Below, in pieces: positions 10,720 through 22,819 of a DNA stretch of 64,000 bases. The DNA lies in contig NC_059072.1 in assembly GCF_020497125.1 (NCBI RefSeq), forward strand, positions 278,920,045 through 278,984,044, in the 5' to 3' direction. Every line of letters starts with the position of its first letter. The stretch's first letter is position 1. Position numbers and translations under genes: made by a program. This stretch comes from Mauremys mutica. Lineage: Eukaryota > Chordata > Testudines > Geoemydidae. The notes below the pieces were generated by a model. That model worked only from the letters and a program-made list of their open reading frames with translations. It made no database searches and had not been told where the DNA came from.

Positions 10720-12599
10720 GGACCTCATGCTAAGATGATTTCAGTTGATTAAAGCTCTTTTCCTTTACTTGAGAATTGTTGCAAGACATTTACTTTAAAC
10801 ATTCTAAGACATGTACCTTTCATTTCATGCACACTAGATTATTATTGCAAAAGTCCCTTACACAGAGAATTTGGCAGTTTCAGGTTGTGGAGTTCATCTT
10901 TCAAGTTGAGTTAAGTGTACAAATAACTACCTACAGGTGCACTGTAGTTTGAATCAACATGTGTGTGGAGGGAAAGCAGTACTTATATGGAATTATGGAT
11001 GATAGCTACTGAAAAGAAGTATTTTACCTTTAAGTGGTTTAGAAACCAGGAAAAATTGCATGAGCTTATTCATAACATACTTGAATGACTTGACTCCTGG
11101 TTGTACTATAAGTTTTCAGTGCTAGAGTATGAAGCCACCTGTTACCTGAGGTGGTTCTACCAACATGTATGTCAGAACTTTTTGCTTTGGAATATTCTTT
11201 GACATTCATCATGATTCATGTGTTCATGAAAATCACAGTTCAGAATATATTGTCCTGATACTCTTTTTTTTGCTATTTTATTGTTTTAGGGTCATGATTT
11301 TATTTCCAGTCATCCTAGGTTTGGGTTTGGGTTTTTCTTTTCCTTTTTTTTTCTTTTCTTATGGCTCCTTTGTTTTTTTGAAGAGGAGTTTATTATAGTT
11401 TTAAGGATTCTGTGAAAAAGACTGTAGTCTATAGGCGGATAGGAGGACATACCATAACCAGAGAAGGACCTGAATTGCAAGGTTTGGACCTTGATCCAAA
11501 GTTTGAAGAAAATAGGACCTGCAATTTTGGTTTGAACTCATCATTCTACCCATAGCTCATAGCACCTTTCGGTGAAAAGACAGGAAAAGAGATCAGGAGA
11601 CCTGTGTTTTCTTCCCAGCTCTATTACAAATTTCTTATGTGGCCTTTAAGTCATATAGGATCTGTGTCTCAATTTCCCTATCTCTAAATAAGGATAATAT
11701 TTCACCTACCTATTGTGACTAAATTTAAGATGTTTTTGAGGTGATTAAATACTGTGATAGTGGATACAATGGAAAAATCGATATTGTTAAATGAAATATT
11801 TAGAGCGGGCCCCTTGGCCACCTTTGATTCTCAAAACTTGAGCAAGCATGTAGGTGAAACATTGACTGACTTTGATTTTTATCAATTACACTAACTCTTT
11901 TGAAAAAAAAGTATTGCAGATTGTCTGGAAAAAGAATTAAGCCACTGAAGTTTTCACCTTCAAGAGTTAGCCAGAATCAGTTCTTTAGCATTTAATGCTT
12001 TTACTTGATAGTCTCAACACTTGTCCAATATGGACATTAATTCATATCACCATGTACTCTGTCTTAATATAACTTAGAAGGAAGGACAGTTTTTGTGTGG
12101 GCAGATCACAAATGATGTGCATTGACAGAGCTGTAGGGAATTTTGATACAGCATGTGATTTTGTTTCTAAACACAATTGTCATTTCCTCATAAAAGCAAT
12201 TTAAGCTATACATTAGATAACAGAAATGCCAGTGGCATTACATAATTCAAGAAAGATATTATTAGAAGTGCTGAGACAACAAGGTAGCCTGCTAGTATTC
12301 AGCATATTCCCAGGTAAAGGAATATTAGAGTATATTTGTAGATGGTCAGGCAGTTCAGAAATACTGGATCCCAGCACAGCTTCTTTTGAAGATACCAGTG
12401 GGATGGCAGAGAAGAATTTGACATGTTGAATACATGTTCTTTCCCAGGCCCTGAGACAGTGTGTTTGCCAATATCAAGAGCAACAAAGCTAAACCTGAAG
12501 AGGCAGCAGGCATATTTGAATGAGTAAAAAGGGATTTACAGGAAAGAACACCCCATGCAGCTCCCATATTTGTAAAAAACAAAGTAAATTGAATATCTG
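10720..12599. other. Unrecognised AT-rich sequence with a T-rich tract
   Basis: No gene or clear repeat. A T-rich stretch runs from about 11,260 to 11,390. The frame over it encodes a hydrophobic, low-complexity peptide that is a composition artefact. Confidence 0.45.
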
Positions 12600-13055
12600 A
12601 ATTAAAATAACCAAAGTTTCAGTTTCACAAAAACTGTTGCATTTTTTATTTTTTTTTCATCCTCAATCAAGATGAAACACCAACAACATTGAGGTTTTTT
12701 TTTGTGGAAGTGAAAGTTCATAATATTTCATTTCAGAAACCCTGAAACACTCCCTCTATGGTAACATTTTAGTGTTTCCAAAACAAAACATTCTCCCTGA
12801 TATCCTTGGCAAGCTAATTTGGACTACAGACCATTGGAAGTCCTCCTTCTGAGGTAGGCTGTCCTACAGGAAGCCCCAGCAGGCCTGGTAGCCTAGGCTT
12901 CCTGATAGCCTCCTCAGGGACTGCTGATGAGCATGGGAGATGTGGAGCTAAAAATGAATTTCCAACATTTTCTGCCAAAACTGAAATTTTCTCACAGAAA
13001 GTTTTGATCTTTCTGTTGGAAAATCATTCTGATAGAAAATTCTTGACCATATCTA
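12600..13055. repeat. AT-rich foldback repeat ('ttccaacattttctg' family)
   Basis: The segment is full of short purine/pyrimidine phrases such as tttcagtttcac, atttcatttcag, ctgaaattttctcacag and ggaaaatcattctg, in both orientations, and ends in attcttgaccatatct. Similar sequence with an equivalent end occurs at 43,270-43,695 (ccagccagctct), 50,842-50,933 (cctgaccaactct) and 60,400-60,790 (ttgactagctct). I read these as copies of one old AT-rich dispersed family. Boundaries are approximate. Confidence 0.5.
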
Positions 13056-13089
13056 TTCTTTAGTTTACTCAGCATTAGAGAGGACTATA

Positions 13090-14073
13090 AGGAATTCCAG
13101 AGAGATCTAAACAAACTAGGTGAATGGAATGAAATGAATGAAATTAAATGAAATTCAAAACCAATAAATTCAGAGTAAGGTACAAGGGAGGGAGGGTAAA
13201 ATTTAAACTACTCGTACACCATACAAAGTTCTAAATTAGCAGCATTGACTCAGGAAAGGGATCTGGACATCTGTGTAGATAGCTCAAGGAAGACCACTGT
13301 TTGATGTGCAACTGCAGTCAAAATGCTAATAGGATATTAGAATGAGTAAAGAATAGGATGGCAAATAATATGGAGAATGTTATAATGCATTTATATAAAT
13401 CAGTGGTGCAGCCTCATTTAGAATACTGTGTATAATATACCCCATCTCTCAAGGGATATGGTAGAACTTGAGGAGATTTCATAGAAGGGTAAAAAGAACG
13501 ATCAAGGACACGGAAAGACTACCATACGAAGAAAGATTGGTATAATTTACCTCAGAAAACAGATGAATCAAAAGAGACATGATAAGACTATAGAATACTG
13601 AATGATATAGATGAAGATTGAGAATTTTTGTGCTGCATGTCTCATAAGGAAAAGGGGACATTCAGTGAAACTGAAAGGTGTGAAATTTAAAATGAATAAA
13701 AAGTAAATACTTTTTCCACACACCTTATTATTAAACTGCAGAACTCATTGCCATAGTGAGTCACTGAGGCCAAGAATTAATAAGATTTAAGAAAATGGAT
13801 TGTACATTTATATGGCTATGAAGAATAATCAAATTTGTTTTAATTAATAAAATGTGTGAGGAAAGCATATTAGCCTCAGGCTTCACTGCTTAATCCAGCC
13901 TCTTATAAATGATCCAGATGAGAATTTATGTGAGGGACACATTGGCCCATATCTGCCTTCTGCAGCATCCTTACTCCATCCTTTGAAGTATCTGGTGCTG
14001 GACACTGTAAGAGACAGGATACTGGACTAATTAGACTTCTGGTCTGGTCCACCCTGGAAACTGCTATGTTCCT
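13090..14073 (+). mobile_element. Ancient CR1-like LINE, 3' part
   Basis: A heavily decayed plus-strand copy covering the end of ORF2 and the 3' UTR. Translatable phrases survive out of frame: 'ataaatcagtggtgcagcctcatttagaatactgtg' corresponds to the conserved (Y)[11 protein letters not shown] region, and 'ctaccatacgaagaaagattg' to YEERL. The 3' part has 'gacaggatactggactaattagac' and a cctggaaactgctatgttcctat end. It aligns in order with the copy at 62.0-63.4 kb. No frame survives. Confidence 0.75.
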
Positions 14074-14979
14074 ATATAATTATTAATATTCTTATTGCAT
14101 TTTTCTATATATATGCTAATATATGGAAGCCAAAATGCTGCACTAATATTCTGGAAAAAAAAATCATTCCCTCTATACCATGTAATAATGAATGCTATTT
14201 TCAGATGTTTTCTCATAGTTTTACATACCAGTTTCCTGCATGCTCCTTTAATTGTCATGAGTCATTGGAATGATGTTTTAAGTGTCTGCCCATTATCCCC
14301 CCCCCAGGTTCTTTTCCTGATCAATGTCTTGCTAAATAATCCCTTGCCACTTTCAACTGTACTTTAAATTAATTATGTCAGCTAGTGCCCCCATTGCGTT
14401 TTATGTGTAATTTGAATTAAAATTTGATGGCAGACACTTCTTTTTTAGCATGCATTGTATTTATTAGGCTTCATGTAGGAGTATTTTTAAGGACACACTG
14501 AAGGAATAATAATAATAATAACAATAATAATAATAAACTGGTTATGTTAGTAGCTTCAGTTTTTGAATGATTGATGGACAACATAGGACAGATTCTTGGC
14601 CCCTGCTATAGTGACTTTTTGCCACTGGAATGATTGAAAGGGACCTTAATTCTGCCCATAATGGACAGCAGTGGAAAGCAAGTATAACTAGCTTTCTGTC
14701 GCCTACTTCTCCCCTAGTATCCTCCAGCAGGGGCACTGGTCAGATACATGTCAAGGGTGGGAGAAGTTAGCACAAAATGTACTGCAGACAACCTCAGACA
14801 GCAGAATAGTCCCGAGAGTCCCTTTGCAGCTGACATTTTCAATGCAAACACATTTTAAACAAAGCCAGAATTGTACACGTCTCTCTTCCCCCACTAACAC
14901 ACCACTTCCCAGCCTGCTTATATATATATATTGTTTTCAAAATGGCTTCTAAGTCTCTACCCCAACTGCACAACACCAT
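14074..14979. other. No recognisable feature except a microsatellite
   Basis: Unrecognised sequence. A C-run occurs at 14,299-14,307, the (AAT)n tract is listed separately, and a short TA run lies at 14,922-14,931. Frames are short and without domains. Confidence 0.45.
14504..14536. repeat. (AAT)n microsatellite
   Basis: About ten trinucleotide AAT units with one interrupting AAC unit. Confidence 0.9.
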
Positions 14980-14987
14980 GGACTAGA

Positions 14988-15320
14988 AAAGTGTTTCCCA
15001 AACTTGGGACGCTGCCTATTTAGGGAAAGCCCCTGTCAGGCCGGGCCAGTTTGTTTACCTGCCACGTTTGCAGGTCCAGCTGATCATGGCTCCCACTGGC
15101 CGTAGCTCACCGCTTCAGGCCAATGGGAGCTGTTGGAAGTGGCGCAGGCCGAGGGATGTGCTGGCTGCCACTTCCTGCAGCTCCCGTTGGCCTGGAGGAG
15201 CGAACCACGGCCAGTGGGAGCCACGATCAGCCGGACCTGCAGATGCGGCAGGTAAACAAACCAGCCCGGCCCGCCAGGGGCTTTCCCTAAACAAGCGGCG
15301 TCCCAAGTTTGGGAAAGACT
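14988..15320. mobile_element. hAT-like non-autonomous DNA element (family A)
   Basis: A 333-bp element with ends containing gtgtttcccaaac and gtttgggaaagact, flanked by a perfect 8-bp duplication ggactaga (14,980-14,987 and 15,321-15,328). Subterminal segments are inverted copies, including ccagtttgtttacctgcc on the left and its complement ggcaggtaaacaaacc on the right. It is related to the copy at 274-591. The central parts resemble family B at 51,845 and 58,813, so the two families share an ancestor. No transposase. Confidence 0.92.
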
Positions 15321-15357
15321 GGACTAGAGCAAACTGAAGAAATAAATAAATAAAGTA

Positions 15358-15639
15358 TTAGGCTGCTAGGGAAGAGACTGAAATCCAGGACCTCTATGGT
15401 GTCATTCTCAGAAATGCTCCCAGTTCCATGCGCAGGGCCAGGTAGGCAGGCAGAGCTTCAGAGTCTCAATGCGTGGATGAGACGATGGTGTAGAGAGGAG
15501 GGGGTTACATTCATTAGGAACTGGGAAACTTTTGGAATGGGGGAGCCTATACAGGAGAGATGGGCTCCACCTAAACCAAAGTGGAACCAGACTGCTGGCA
15601 CTAAACATTAACAAGGTTGTAGAGCAGTTTTTAAACTAG
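15358..15639 (+). pseudogene. CR1 ORF1, C-terminal esterase remnant
   Basis: End of ORF1, whose product in CR1 elements carries an SGNH-type esterase domain of unclear role. The region encodes phrases shared with the 24.7-25.1 kb copy (MVSFSEMLPVPCAGPGRQAE, then LNAWMRRWCREEGVTFIRNW). After a +1 frame change near 15,530-15,540 the frame reads SLYRRDGLHLNQSGT, in which DGLH (15,559-15,570) is the Asp-x-x-His block of SGNH enzymes. The stop is at 15,637-15,639. The GDS and GTND blocks are lost by truncation. Confidence 0.75.
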
Positions 15640-15835
15640 GAGATGGGGGAAAGCCAACTGCTGCAGAGGAGCATGTGGCTTGGACACAGATCTCTCTTAG
15701 CGGGGAGTCTAATGATAGAGAATCTCCAGGTTATAGTCAGGAGCAGAGGACGGAAGAGGATAATGCAAGAGCCAGATCAGATGATAAACAGTCACATAAA
15801 AAAGAATCTGACACAGATCAGAAAAGGCCACACAA

Positions 15836-18641
15836 ATGAACAGGGACAAGTTTTTAAAGTGCTTTTACACAAATGCTAGAAGTCTAAATAATAAGATGGG
15901 CGAACTGGAGTGCCTTGTGATAAAGGAGGATATTGATATAATAGGCATCACAGAAACCTGGTGGACTGAGACCAATCAATGGGACCCAATCATTCCGGGG
16001 TACAAAATATATCAGAAGGACAGAACAGGTCGTGCAGGGGGAGGTGTGGCACTATATGTGAAAGAAAATGTAGATTCAAATGAAGTAAAAATCTTAAGTG
16101 AATCCACATGTTCCATAGAATCTCTATGGATAGAAATGTCTTGCTCTAATAAAAATATAATATTAGGGATCTATCATCGACCACCTGACCAGGACAGTAA
16201 TAGTGATGATGAAATGTTAAGAGAAATTAGAGAGGCTATCAAAATTAAGAACCCAATAATAGTGGGGGATTTCAATTATCCCCATACTAACTGGGAATAT
16301 TTCACTTCAGGACGAAATGCAGAGATGACATTTCTCAATATTTTAAATGACTGCTTCATGGAGCAGCTGGTACGGGAACCCACAAGGGGAGAGGCAACTC
16401 TAGATTTAATCCTGAGTGGAGCGCAGGAGCTGGTCCAAGAGGTAACTATAGCAGCACCACTTGGAAATAGTGACCATAATACAATAGCATTCAAGATCCC
16501 TGTGGTGGGAAGAACATCTCAACAGTCCCACACTGTGGCATTTAATTTCAAAAGGGGGAACTATACAAAAATGAGGGGGTTAGTTAAACAAAAGTTAAAA
16601 GGTACAGTGACTAAAGTGAAATCCCTGCAAGCTGCATGGGCGCTTTTTAAAGACACCATAATAGAGGCCCAACTTCAATGTATACCCCAAATTAAGAAAC
16701 ACAGTAAAAGAACTAAAAAAGAGCCACCGTGGCTTAACAACCATGTAAAAGAAGCAGTGAGAGATAAAAAGACTTCCTTTAAAAAGTGGAAGTCAAATCC
16801 TAGTGAGGCAAATAGAAAGGAGCATAAACACTACCAACTTAAGTACAAGAATGTAATAAGAAAAGCCAAAGAGGAGTTTGAAGAACGGCTAGCCAAAAAC
16901 TCCAAAGGTAATAACAAAATGGTTGTTAAGTACATCAGAAGCAGGAAGCCTGCTAAACAACCAGTGGGGCCCCTTGATGATCGAAATACAAAAGGAGCGC
17001 TTAAAGATGATATAGTCATTGTGGAGAAACTAAATGGATTCTTTGCTTCAGTCTTCACGGCTGAGGATGTTAGGGAGATTCCCAAACCTGAGCTGGCTTT
17101 TGTAGGTGACAAATTTGAGGAACTATCACAGATTAAAGTGTCACTAGAGGAGGTTTTGGAATTAATTGATAAACTCAACATTAACAAGTCACCGGGACCA
17201 GATGGCATACAGCCAAGAATTCTGAAAGAACTCAAATGTGAAGTTGTGGAACTATTAACTAAGATTTGTAACCTGTCCTTTAAATTGGCTCCGGTACCCA
17301 ATGACTGGAAGTTAGCTAATGTAATGCCAATATTTTAAAAGGGCTCTAGTGGTGATCCCAGCAATTACAGACCAGTAAGTCTAATGTCGGTACCGGGCAA
17401 ATTAGTCGAAACAATAGTTAAGAATAAAATTGTCAGACACATAGAAAAACATAAACTGTTGAGCAATAGTCAACATGGTTTCTGTAAAGGGAAATCATGT
17501 CTTACTAATATATTGGAGTTCTTTGAAGGGGTCAACAAACATGTGGACAATGGGGATCCAGTGGACATAGTGTACTTAGATTTCCAGAAAGCCCTTTACA
17601 AGGCCCCTCACCAAAGGCTGTTACGTAAATTAAGCTGTCATGGGATAAAAGGGAAGGTCCTTTCATGGATTGAGAACTGGTTAAAGGACAGGGAACAAAG
17701 GGTAGGAATTAATGGTAAATTCTCAGAATGGAAAGGGGTCACTAGTGGTGTTCAGTCCTAGGACCAATCCTGTTTAATTTATTTATAAATGATCTGGAGA
17801 AAGGGGTAAACAGTGAGGTGGCAAAGTTTGCAGATTATACTAAACTGCTCAAGATAGTTAAGACCAAAGCAGACTGTGAAGAACTTCAAAATGATCTCAC
17901 AAAACTAAGTGATTGGGCAACAAAATGGCAAATGAAATTTAATGTGGATAAATGTAAAGTAATGCACATTGGAAAAATAACCTCAACTATACATACAATA
18001 TGATGGGGGCTAATTTAGCTACAACGAGTCAGGAAAAAGATCTTGGAGTCATCGTGGACAGTTCTCTGAAGATGTCCATGCACTGTGCAGAGGCAGTCAA
18101 AAAAGCAAACAGAATGTTAGGAATCATTAAAAAGGGGATAGAGAATAAGACTGAGAATATATTATTGCCCTTATATAAATCCATGGTACGCCCACATCTC
18201 GAATACTGTGTACAGATGTGGTCTCCTCACCTCAAAAAAGATATCCTGGCACTAGAAAAGGTTCAGAAAAGGGCAACTAAAATGATTAGGGGTTTGGAGA
18301 GGGTCCCATATGAGGAAAGATTAAAGAGGCTAGGTCTCTTCAGCTTGGAAAAGAGGAGACTAAGGGGGGATATGATAGAGGTATATAAAATCATGAGTGG
18401 TGTGGAGAAAGTGGATAAGGAAAAGTTATTTACTTATTCCCATAATACAAGAACAAGGGGACATCAAATGAAATTAATAGGCAGCAGGTTTAAAACAAAT
18501 AAAAGGAAATTCTTCTTCATGCAGTGCACAGTCAACTTGTGGAACTCCTTACCTGAGGAGGTTGTGAAGGCTAGGACTATAACAGTGTTTAAAAGAGAAC
18601 TGGATAAATTCATGGTGGTTAAGTCCATAAATGGCTATTAG
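15836..18641 (+). pseudogene. CR1 ORF2: AP-endonuclease and reverse transcriptase, disrupted
   Basis: ORF2 makes the protein that nicks target DNA and copies the RNA into it. The first 500 codons are open: endonuclease motifs TNARSL (residues 12-17), ITETWW (38-43), GDFNYP (144-149) and NSDHNTI (211-217, catalytic Asp-His), then the RT start KSPGPDGIQPRILKEL near 460. A TAA at 17,336-17,338 interrupts the frame, which continues in register after it (SLMSVPGKLVETIV, then YLDFQKA, motif A). About 8-10 bases of the GVPQGS motif B are lost near 17,752, shifting the frame. Motif C reads FADY (17,827-17,838) instead of FADD. A further shift is at about 18,000. The last frame (18,000-18,641) carries [13 protein letters not shown] and [11 protein letters not shown], and ends at NGY. 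Confidence 0.93.
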
Positions 18642-18836
18642 CCAGATGGGTAAGGAATGGTGTCCCTAGCCTCTGTTCATCAGAGGATGGAGATGGATGG
18701 CAGGAGAGTGATCACTTGATCATTGCCTGTTAGGTTCGCTCCCTCTGGGGCACCTGGCATTGGCCACTGTCGGTAGACAGATACTGGGCTAGATGGACCT
18801 TTGGTCTGACCCGGTACGGCCATTCTTATGAGCTTG
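18642..18836 (+). other. CR1 3' UTR with TTCTTATG-type tail
   Basis: Non-coding end of the CR1 copy. It contains 'ggagagtgatcacttgatcattgcctg' and the phrase actgggctagatggaccttt typical of this subfamily. It ends with ccattcttatgagcttg, an imperfect octamer tail that acts as the priming region in CR1 retrotransposition. The same tail sequence, in complement, ends the copies at 22,795 and 47,294. Confidence 0.8.
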
Positions 18837-20594
18837 TATTGTCCAGAAGGGGGCTGAGTAACACAAAATGCACATTTCTGGGGGAAAGTCTATTATTGAG
18901 AATTTGCTGTATTGCTCTGTAGTGTAATTCAAGAATGGCTGGCCTTAGCACTCACACAGTAGAGCTGAGACTAATTTACAAGCTGTTGCTCTAACTGCAA
19001 AGCAATGTAAAAGGCACCTCAGGTTGGAGAATTGAGGGGACACAGCTGTTCAACAGTCCAGACTGTAACCTGGGTTCTGTCTCAGTGGACCAGTGTTGTA
19101 TGATCAGAAGTAAGGGGAGTTGATCAATAAGGGTAGTTTGGATAGCTGCACAAGACTCAAATGGAAGAAAAATAGAAATGGTTGTCATATATAGAGACCA
19201 TAAGATGTTCTGGAGAAATAGAATTGTGCTATTTTCTCATAGGCTTTTTATATGATTGCACCGAAGCATAAGATGTAGTGGTCTGCATCCGTCATTGTAC
19301 TTGGGAGCAGAGCCACCTAAAATTGTTACTCACTCATAACAATTTATCTTTGTGGATAATAGCATCACGCTCAGTCTGAGTTTCAGAGGTATCAGATACA
19401 GAGTGCATAAGAGGTAAAGAAGAAGTTCATCTGCAGTAGTGGGACTAGGTACAACACTCTGAAGGGATGTGATGATTCTAACTGCAGTGCATGTAGCAGC
19501 TTCTGTCTGCTCAATATGTATGAGTGAGCTGCATGAACCATGATGGCACTACAGACACATGGCTAGCAGCTGACCTGCAACCACCACAATGGTTGCTTGG
19601 GACTCATTTGCTCACCTGAGGAGGATGTCATGGACATGCACATTCCCTGGAGTACAAAAAGAGGTCTTGGCCTCTTGCTGAGAAGATGCCCCAGCTTAAG
19701 TCTATTGCTGGGAGAGTACCAGCATTCTCATCTCATGTGCTCCCTTCTCATTCCTTGTAATGTACTCAGAACCCCATAGTAGCAACTCAGGAGAGGAGCC
19801 TCCAGAAAATTCTCCTTGTATGAATCTTGTCTCCTGGCTACTATGTGAGTGTTCTTGCAGACCCAAAATAAGTAGCAGAAGGAGGGAATGATGGGACAGA
19901 GATTGAGATCTTGTCTGCTAGGGGGATGTTGTCACCAATAGTTAGGGTGAGTCAGAGTGGTAATTCTCAGGCCTTTCAGAGTCTTTGGGTAGAGGATTGG
20001 ATAGAGGGAATAGTGTCACAGATGACACTACTACCATCCTCACAGAGACACCTATTATCCACAGAAAGATGATACCTCTTTAAGAGGTATCCACAGAAAG
20101 AGTTGAAGTGCTGCTGGAGGAAGCATGGGTTACATGAAGACTTCCCTTATATTGGTATTTTAAATGTCCTGAATAACTGAAACTTGCATTTGTCTAAGGC
20201 TCCTGAGGGCTTTAGACATGAGGAGAAGGAATCATCTAAGAGGGGATACTTCTGGTGATTGGGATAGTGTGACTATTTTTCCATGGTTTGGCTACTTTGA
20301 GGCAATGCTACATGCTTGGTTTGCTGGAGAATTTAATGTTTTGAGATGTACAATAAACAGTTCACTTCTGCGTGCTTCATATATGTTTCTAACAGTCCTG
20401 TGTGGTCTCTGGAATACTGGGAAGGAAAGTTATTTCATTTTGTCTTCTCTTGATGGGCTGCCAAATTGTCTGTGCCTGCGACAAGCTAATAGTTCCCTCA
20501 GGTTCTACCAAATACATATACCAGATCCTGCATCCTATCCCGTTGCCCAAGCTGATACAAAGCAAACAGATACAATTTTTTCATATTTTAACAG
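18837..20594. other. No recognisable feature
   Basis: Unrecognised non-coding DNA of about 1.75 kb. Frames up to 126 codons in 20.2-20.6 kb have no recognisable domain. Some phrases at 19.3-19.7 kb look repeat-like, but I cannot assign a family. Confidence 0.4.
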
Positions 20595-20665
20595 ATAGGG
20601 GGAATGACACAATATCTTTTATTGGACCAACTTGTGTTGATGCGAGAGAGAAATTTGTCTTCTTT
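20595..20665 (-). mobile_element. Penelope-like family fragment, decayed
   Basis: The plus strand reads aatatcttttattggacc followed by aacttgtgttgatgcgagag, which is the reverse complement of the region just after the ribozyme-like core in the copy at 32.35-32.40 kb (aacacaagttggtccaat). The core itself is not recognisable here (continuing gaaatttgtcttctttgg). It is a short, diverged fragment. Its membership of a Penelope-like family is inferred. Confidence 0.5.
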
Positions 20666-20974
20666 GGTTTATGTTTGCTTATGAAAATGATAAATATTGG
20701 AAATGAAGATCAACTTTTTCTGAACAGAGACAGAAATCTTGACAGTTTGTACATGCAAATACTATTTTAATAGTTCCAAAAGATTCTTTCTGAAGACTAA
20801 AATTAAAACAATTCTAAGTTATATACTCTTAGGGAAATCAGACCTTAGAGAAACTACATGGACAAAACATTGGCTTTCAAAACATTTCTAAAAATGTAGT
20901 AATGAACAGTGAATTAATTTGCTAACTACTTCAAAGGAGTTGTCTGGGTATACCAAAAGAGGGACAGGAGACAT

Positions 20975-21790
20975 TTGACACAGGTTTAATCAGGCCGCAA
21001 TTTTATTATTAGATGTCTGGAACTACCCAGCAGATAAAAGTGTATAGTACAGGTAACCCCGTGTTTATTCCATAATTACCCGGGGGGCTTTTACCAGCTC
21101 CCTCTCTTTTTCCATCCAGGTCCCTCCAGCAAATCCATTTCTGGGACCTTACCATCCACACACTCCCCATAGGAGGGGTAAGGTGGGCTATAATAATGGG
21201 GGTTGGCTCTCTGCCGTACCAATCATAGGAGTCCCCAACACCCCCCATTTGCTCCTTTACCAAACACCACTTTTTAAGTCCTTTTCCAAGCCATTTATCT
21301 GGTCACTGTATTCCTTTCTATGGAGTACCTGCATAGGACATCTGCCCTACTCTTAAATAATGAGTTGTGACATATAGCCTACCACCTTTCATGCCATGCA
21401 TGAACACTGTACTCTTGAACCTGCTGTGGGGAAGGTGAAAAAAAACCAACAACTCCACCTAGGCCAATATGGTGGCAAGGGAACAATTACTTCCCAGCCC
21501 CCCTCAACAAAGGGGTGGCTAGCATAATGCCCACAGCAGATCTAGACCAAACCTGGTATTTTACCACCTAAAGGGCAGGGAGGGTGGGTGCCACCTCAAC
21601 TTGCTCCATGCAATAGCAAGGGTAAAGGCACAGGGCTGCCTCCTTTAAATCCTTCATTCCCAGCGGAAGAGTCAGAGAACACACTGACCCTTTTGCAGTA
21701 GTTCTCATTTCCGCCCTCCTTCAAGCCATAAAGCATAGATCCCTTCATTCAGCCAGCCAGCCAAATATCCCCCCGTTTAAAGGGACAGGG
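20975..21790 (-). repeat. Probable retroelement-derived repeat, family unknown
   Basis: The block is GC-richer than its neighbours and C-rich on the plus strand, as though a sense transcript ran on the minus strand. At its edge the complement reads ctaataataaaattgcggcc, an AATAAA polyadenylation-like signal that would fit an LTR end. I find no TG...CA borders or target duplication. The 84-codon minus frame at 21,263-21,009 has no domain that I recognise. It may be an LTR or another dispersed repeat. Confidence 0.3.
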
Positions 21791-22794
21791 TGATCATTTT
21801 CAATTTTTTATGAAAGAATTAAATTGTATCATAGATCAAAAGCTGAATAATAGATAAATATATGATTTATAAGAAGTCTTGTTCTTATAGTAGCTAAGGG
21901 CTTTGTTGGCCAATACAGATTTTCCAAAAATTTAGTTTAGCTAGGATGAAGAAGGGAAATGTAATTTTTCCATTTGTGTGACTCTGTGATTAAGAATCAA
22001 ACATAAGCAGGTCATTCAACTGTTACAAGGAGAGCTGGACCTTTTAAAGGGAACTCAGGTCTAGTTCTCACCTGTGTGCCAGGTCTTCTCCCAAATCACA
22101 GGACATGTAGTACAGAGATCAGGTTACTATGGGCTGGGAGCAAGGCATCCTGGGAAGAGGGAAGCAAGATAAAAGAAAGGATTGAACATAAGATTTCACA
22201 GTTCTCATACTGATGAGGTGTTTGTTTCATGGCATGGTTCAGGCACCTTCCCTTCAGTGTGCCCTCTCTCAAAAAGTTAGGCATATTTTAGCTTTTGCTA
22301 CCCTAAGGTCCTGTGGGAAGCTCTAACATAAGTACAATATTATGCATCTGAAAAATTCTTCCTGCTTTACACTTAAAACTCTTTCCTAAACAATGGTGGG
22401 TTTAATCTGGAATATACTGAATTGGACAAACTGATTGTCACTGGCAAAGGGCACTCAGTTTATCTTTTACCTGAGGAGTGAGAAACACCCCATGGAAAAT
22501 ATAATTGTATGTTCAGAATACTCAGAGTTGAAGTGGAGTAATCCAGATGTAAAGAAGGGAGAAAAACAGAAGAAAATAAGCAAAAGACATAATGCCAGGT
22601 GATATAAACAAGTATTATGCATTATTAAAAACTGCAGATTGTTGGAAAAATCTTATGAAAACAGGGCAGATTTTATTTTTTAATATCAAGAAATTTGTTT
22701 TTGACTAGCTCAGTTTAAGTGTTCTTCTGTAAAGCCATCCATGATCTGTGGAGCTGGGTATTTGGCTTTCATGTACCCTGGCCCTTGGATAAGA
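21791..22794. other. No recognisable feature
   Basis: Unrecognised AT-rich sequence between the putative repeat and the internally deleted CR1. No frames with a domain. Confidence 0.45.
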
Positions 22795-22819
22795 ACATAT
22801 AAGAACATAAGAACATAGG

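Larger units (their letters stand above)
15358..18836 (+). mobile_element. CR1 LINE, 3.5 kb, 5'-truncated within ORF1
   Basis: The longest continuous CR1 copy here. In order it holds the end of ORF1, the whole endonuclease and RT coding region of ORF2, and a 195-bp 3' UTR ending with the ccattcttatg tail. The 5' break is near 15,358, inside the ORF1 esterase region, only about 30 bp from the DNA element at 14,988-15,320. Coding is damaged by one stop, at least two frameshifts in ORF2 and a catalytic substitution, so it is dead. It matches the minus-strand copy at 22.8-26.1 kb closely where both are present. Confidence 0.93.

Noticed and set aside
11165..11398. Small membrane protein frame (77 codons)
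   Set aside because: Its hydrophobic residues come from a T-rich tract; there is no start context or conservation evidence.
20218..20770. Overlapping frames of 126 and 122 codons
   Set aside because: No recognisable domain, no promoter or splice context, and part of the second frame overlaps a diverged repeat.
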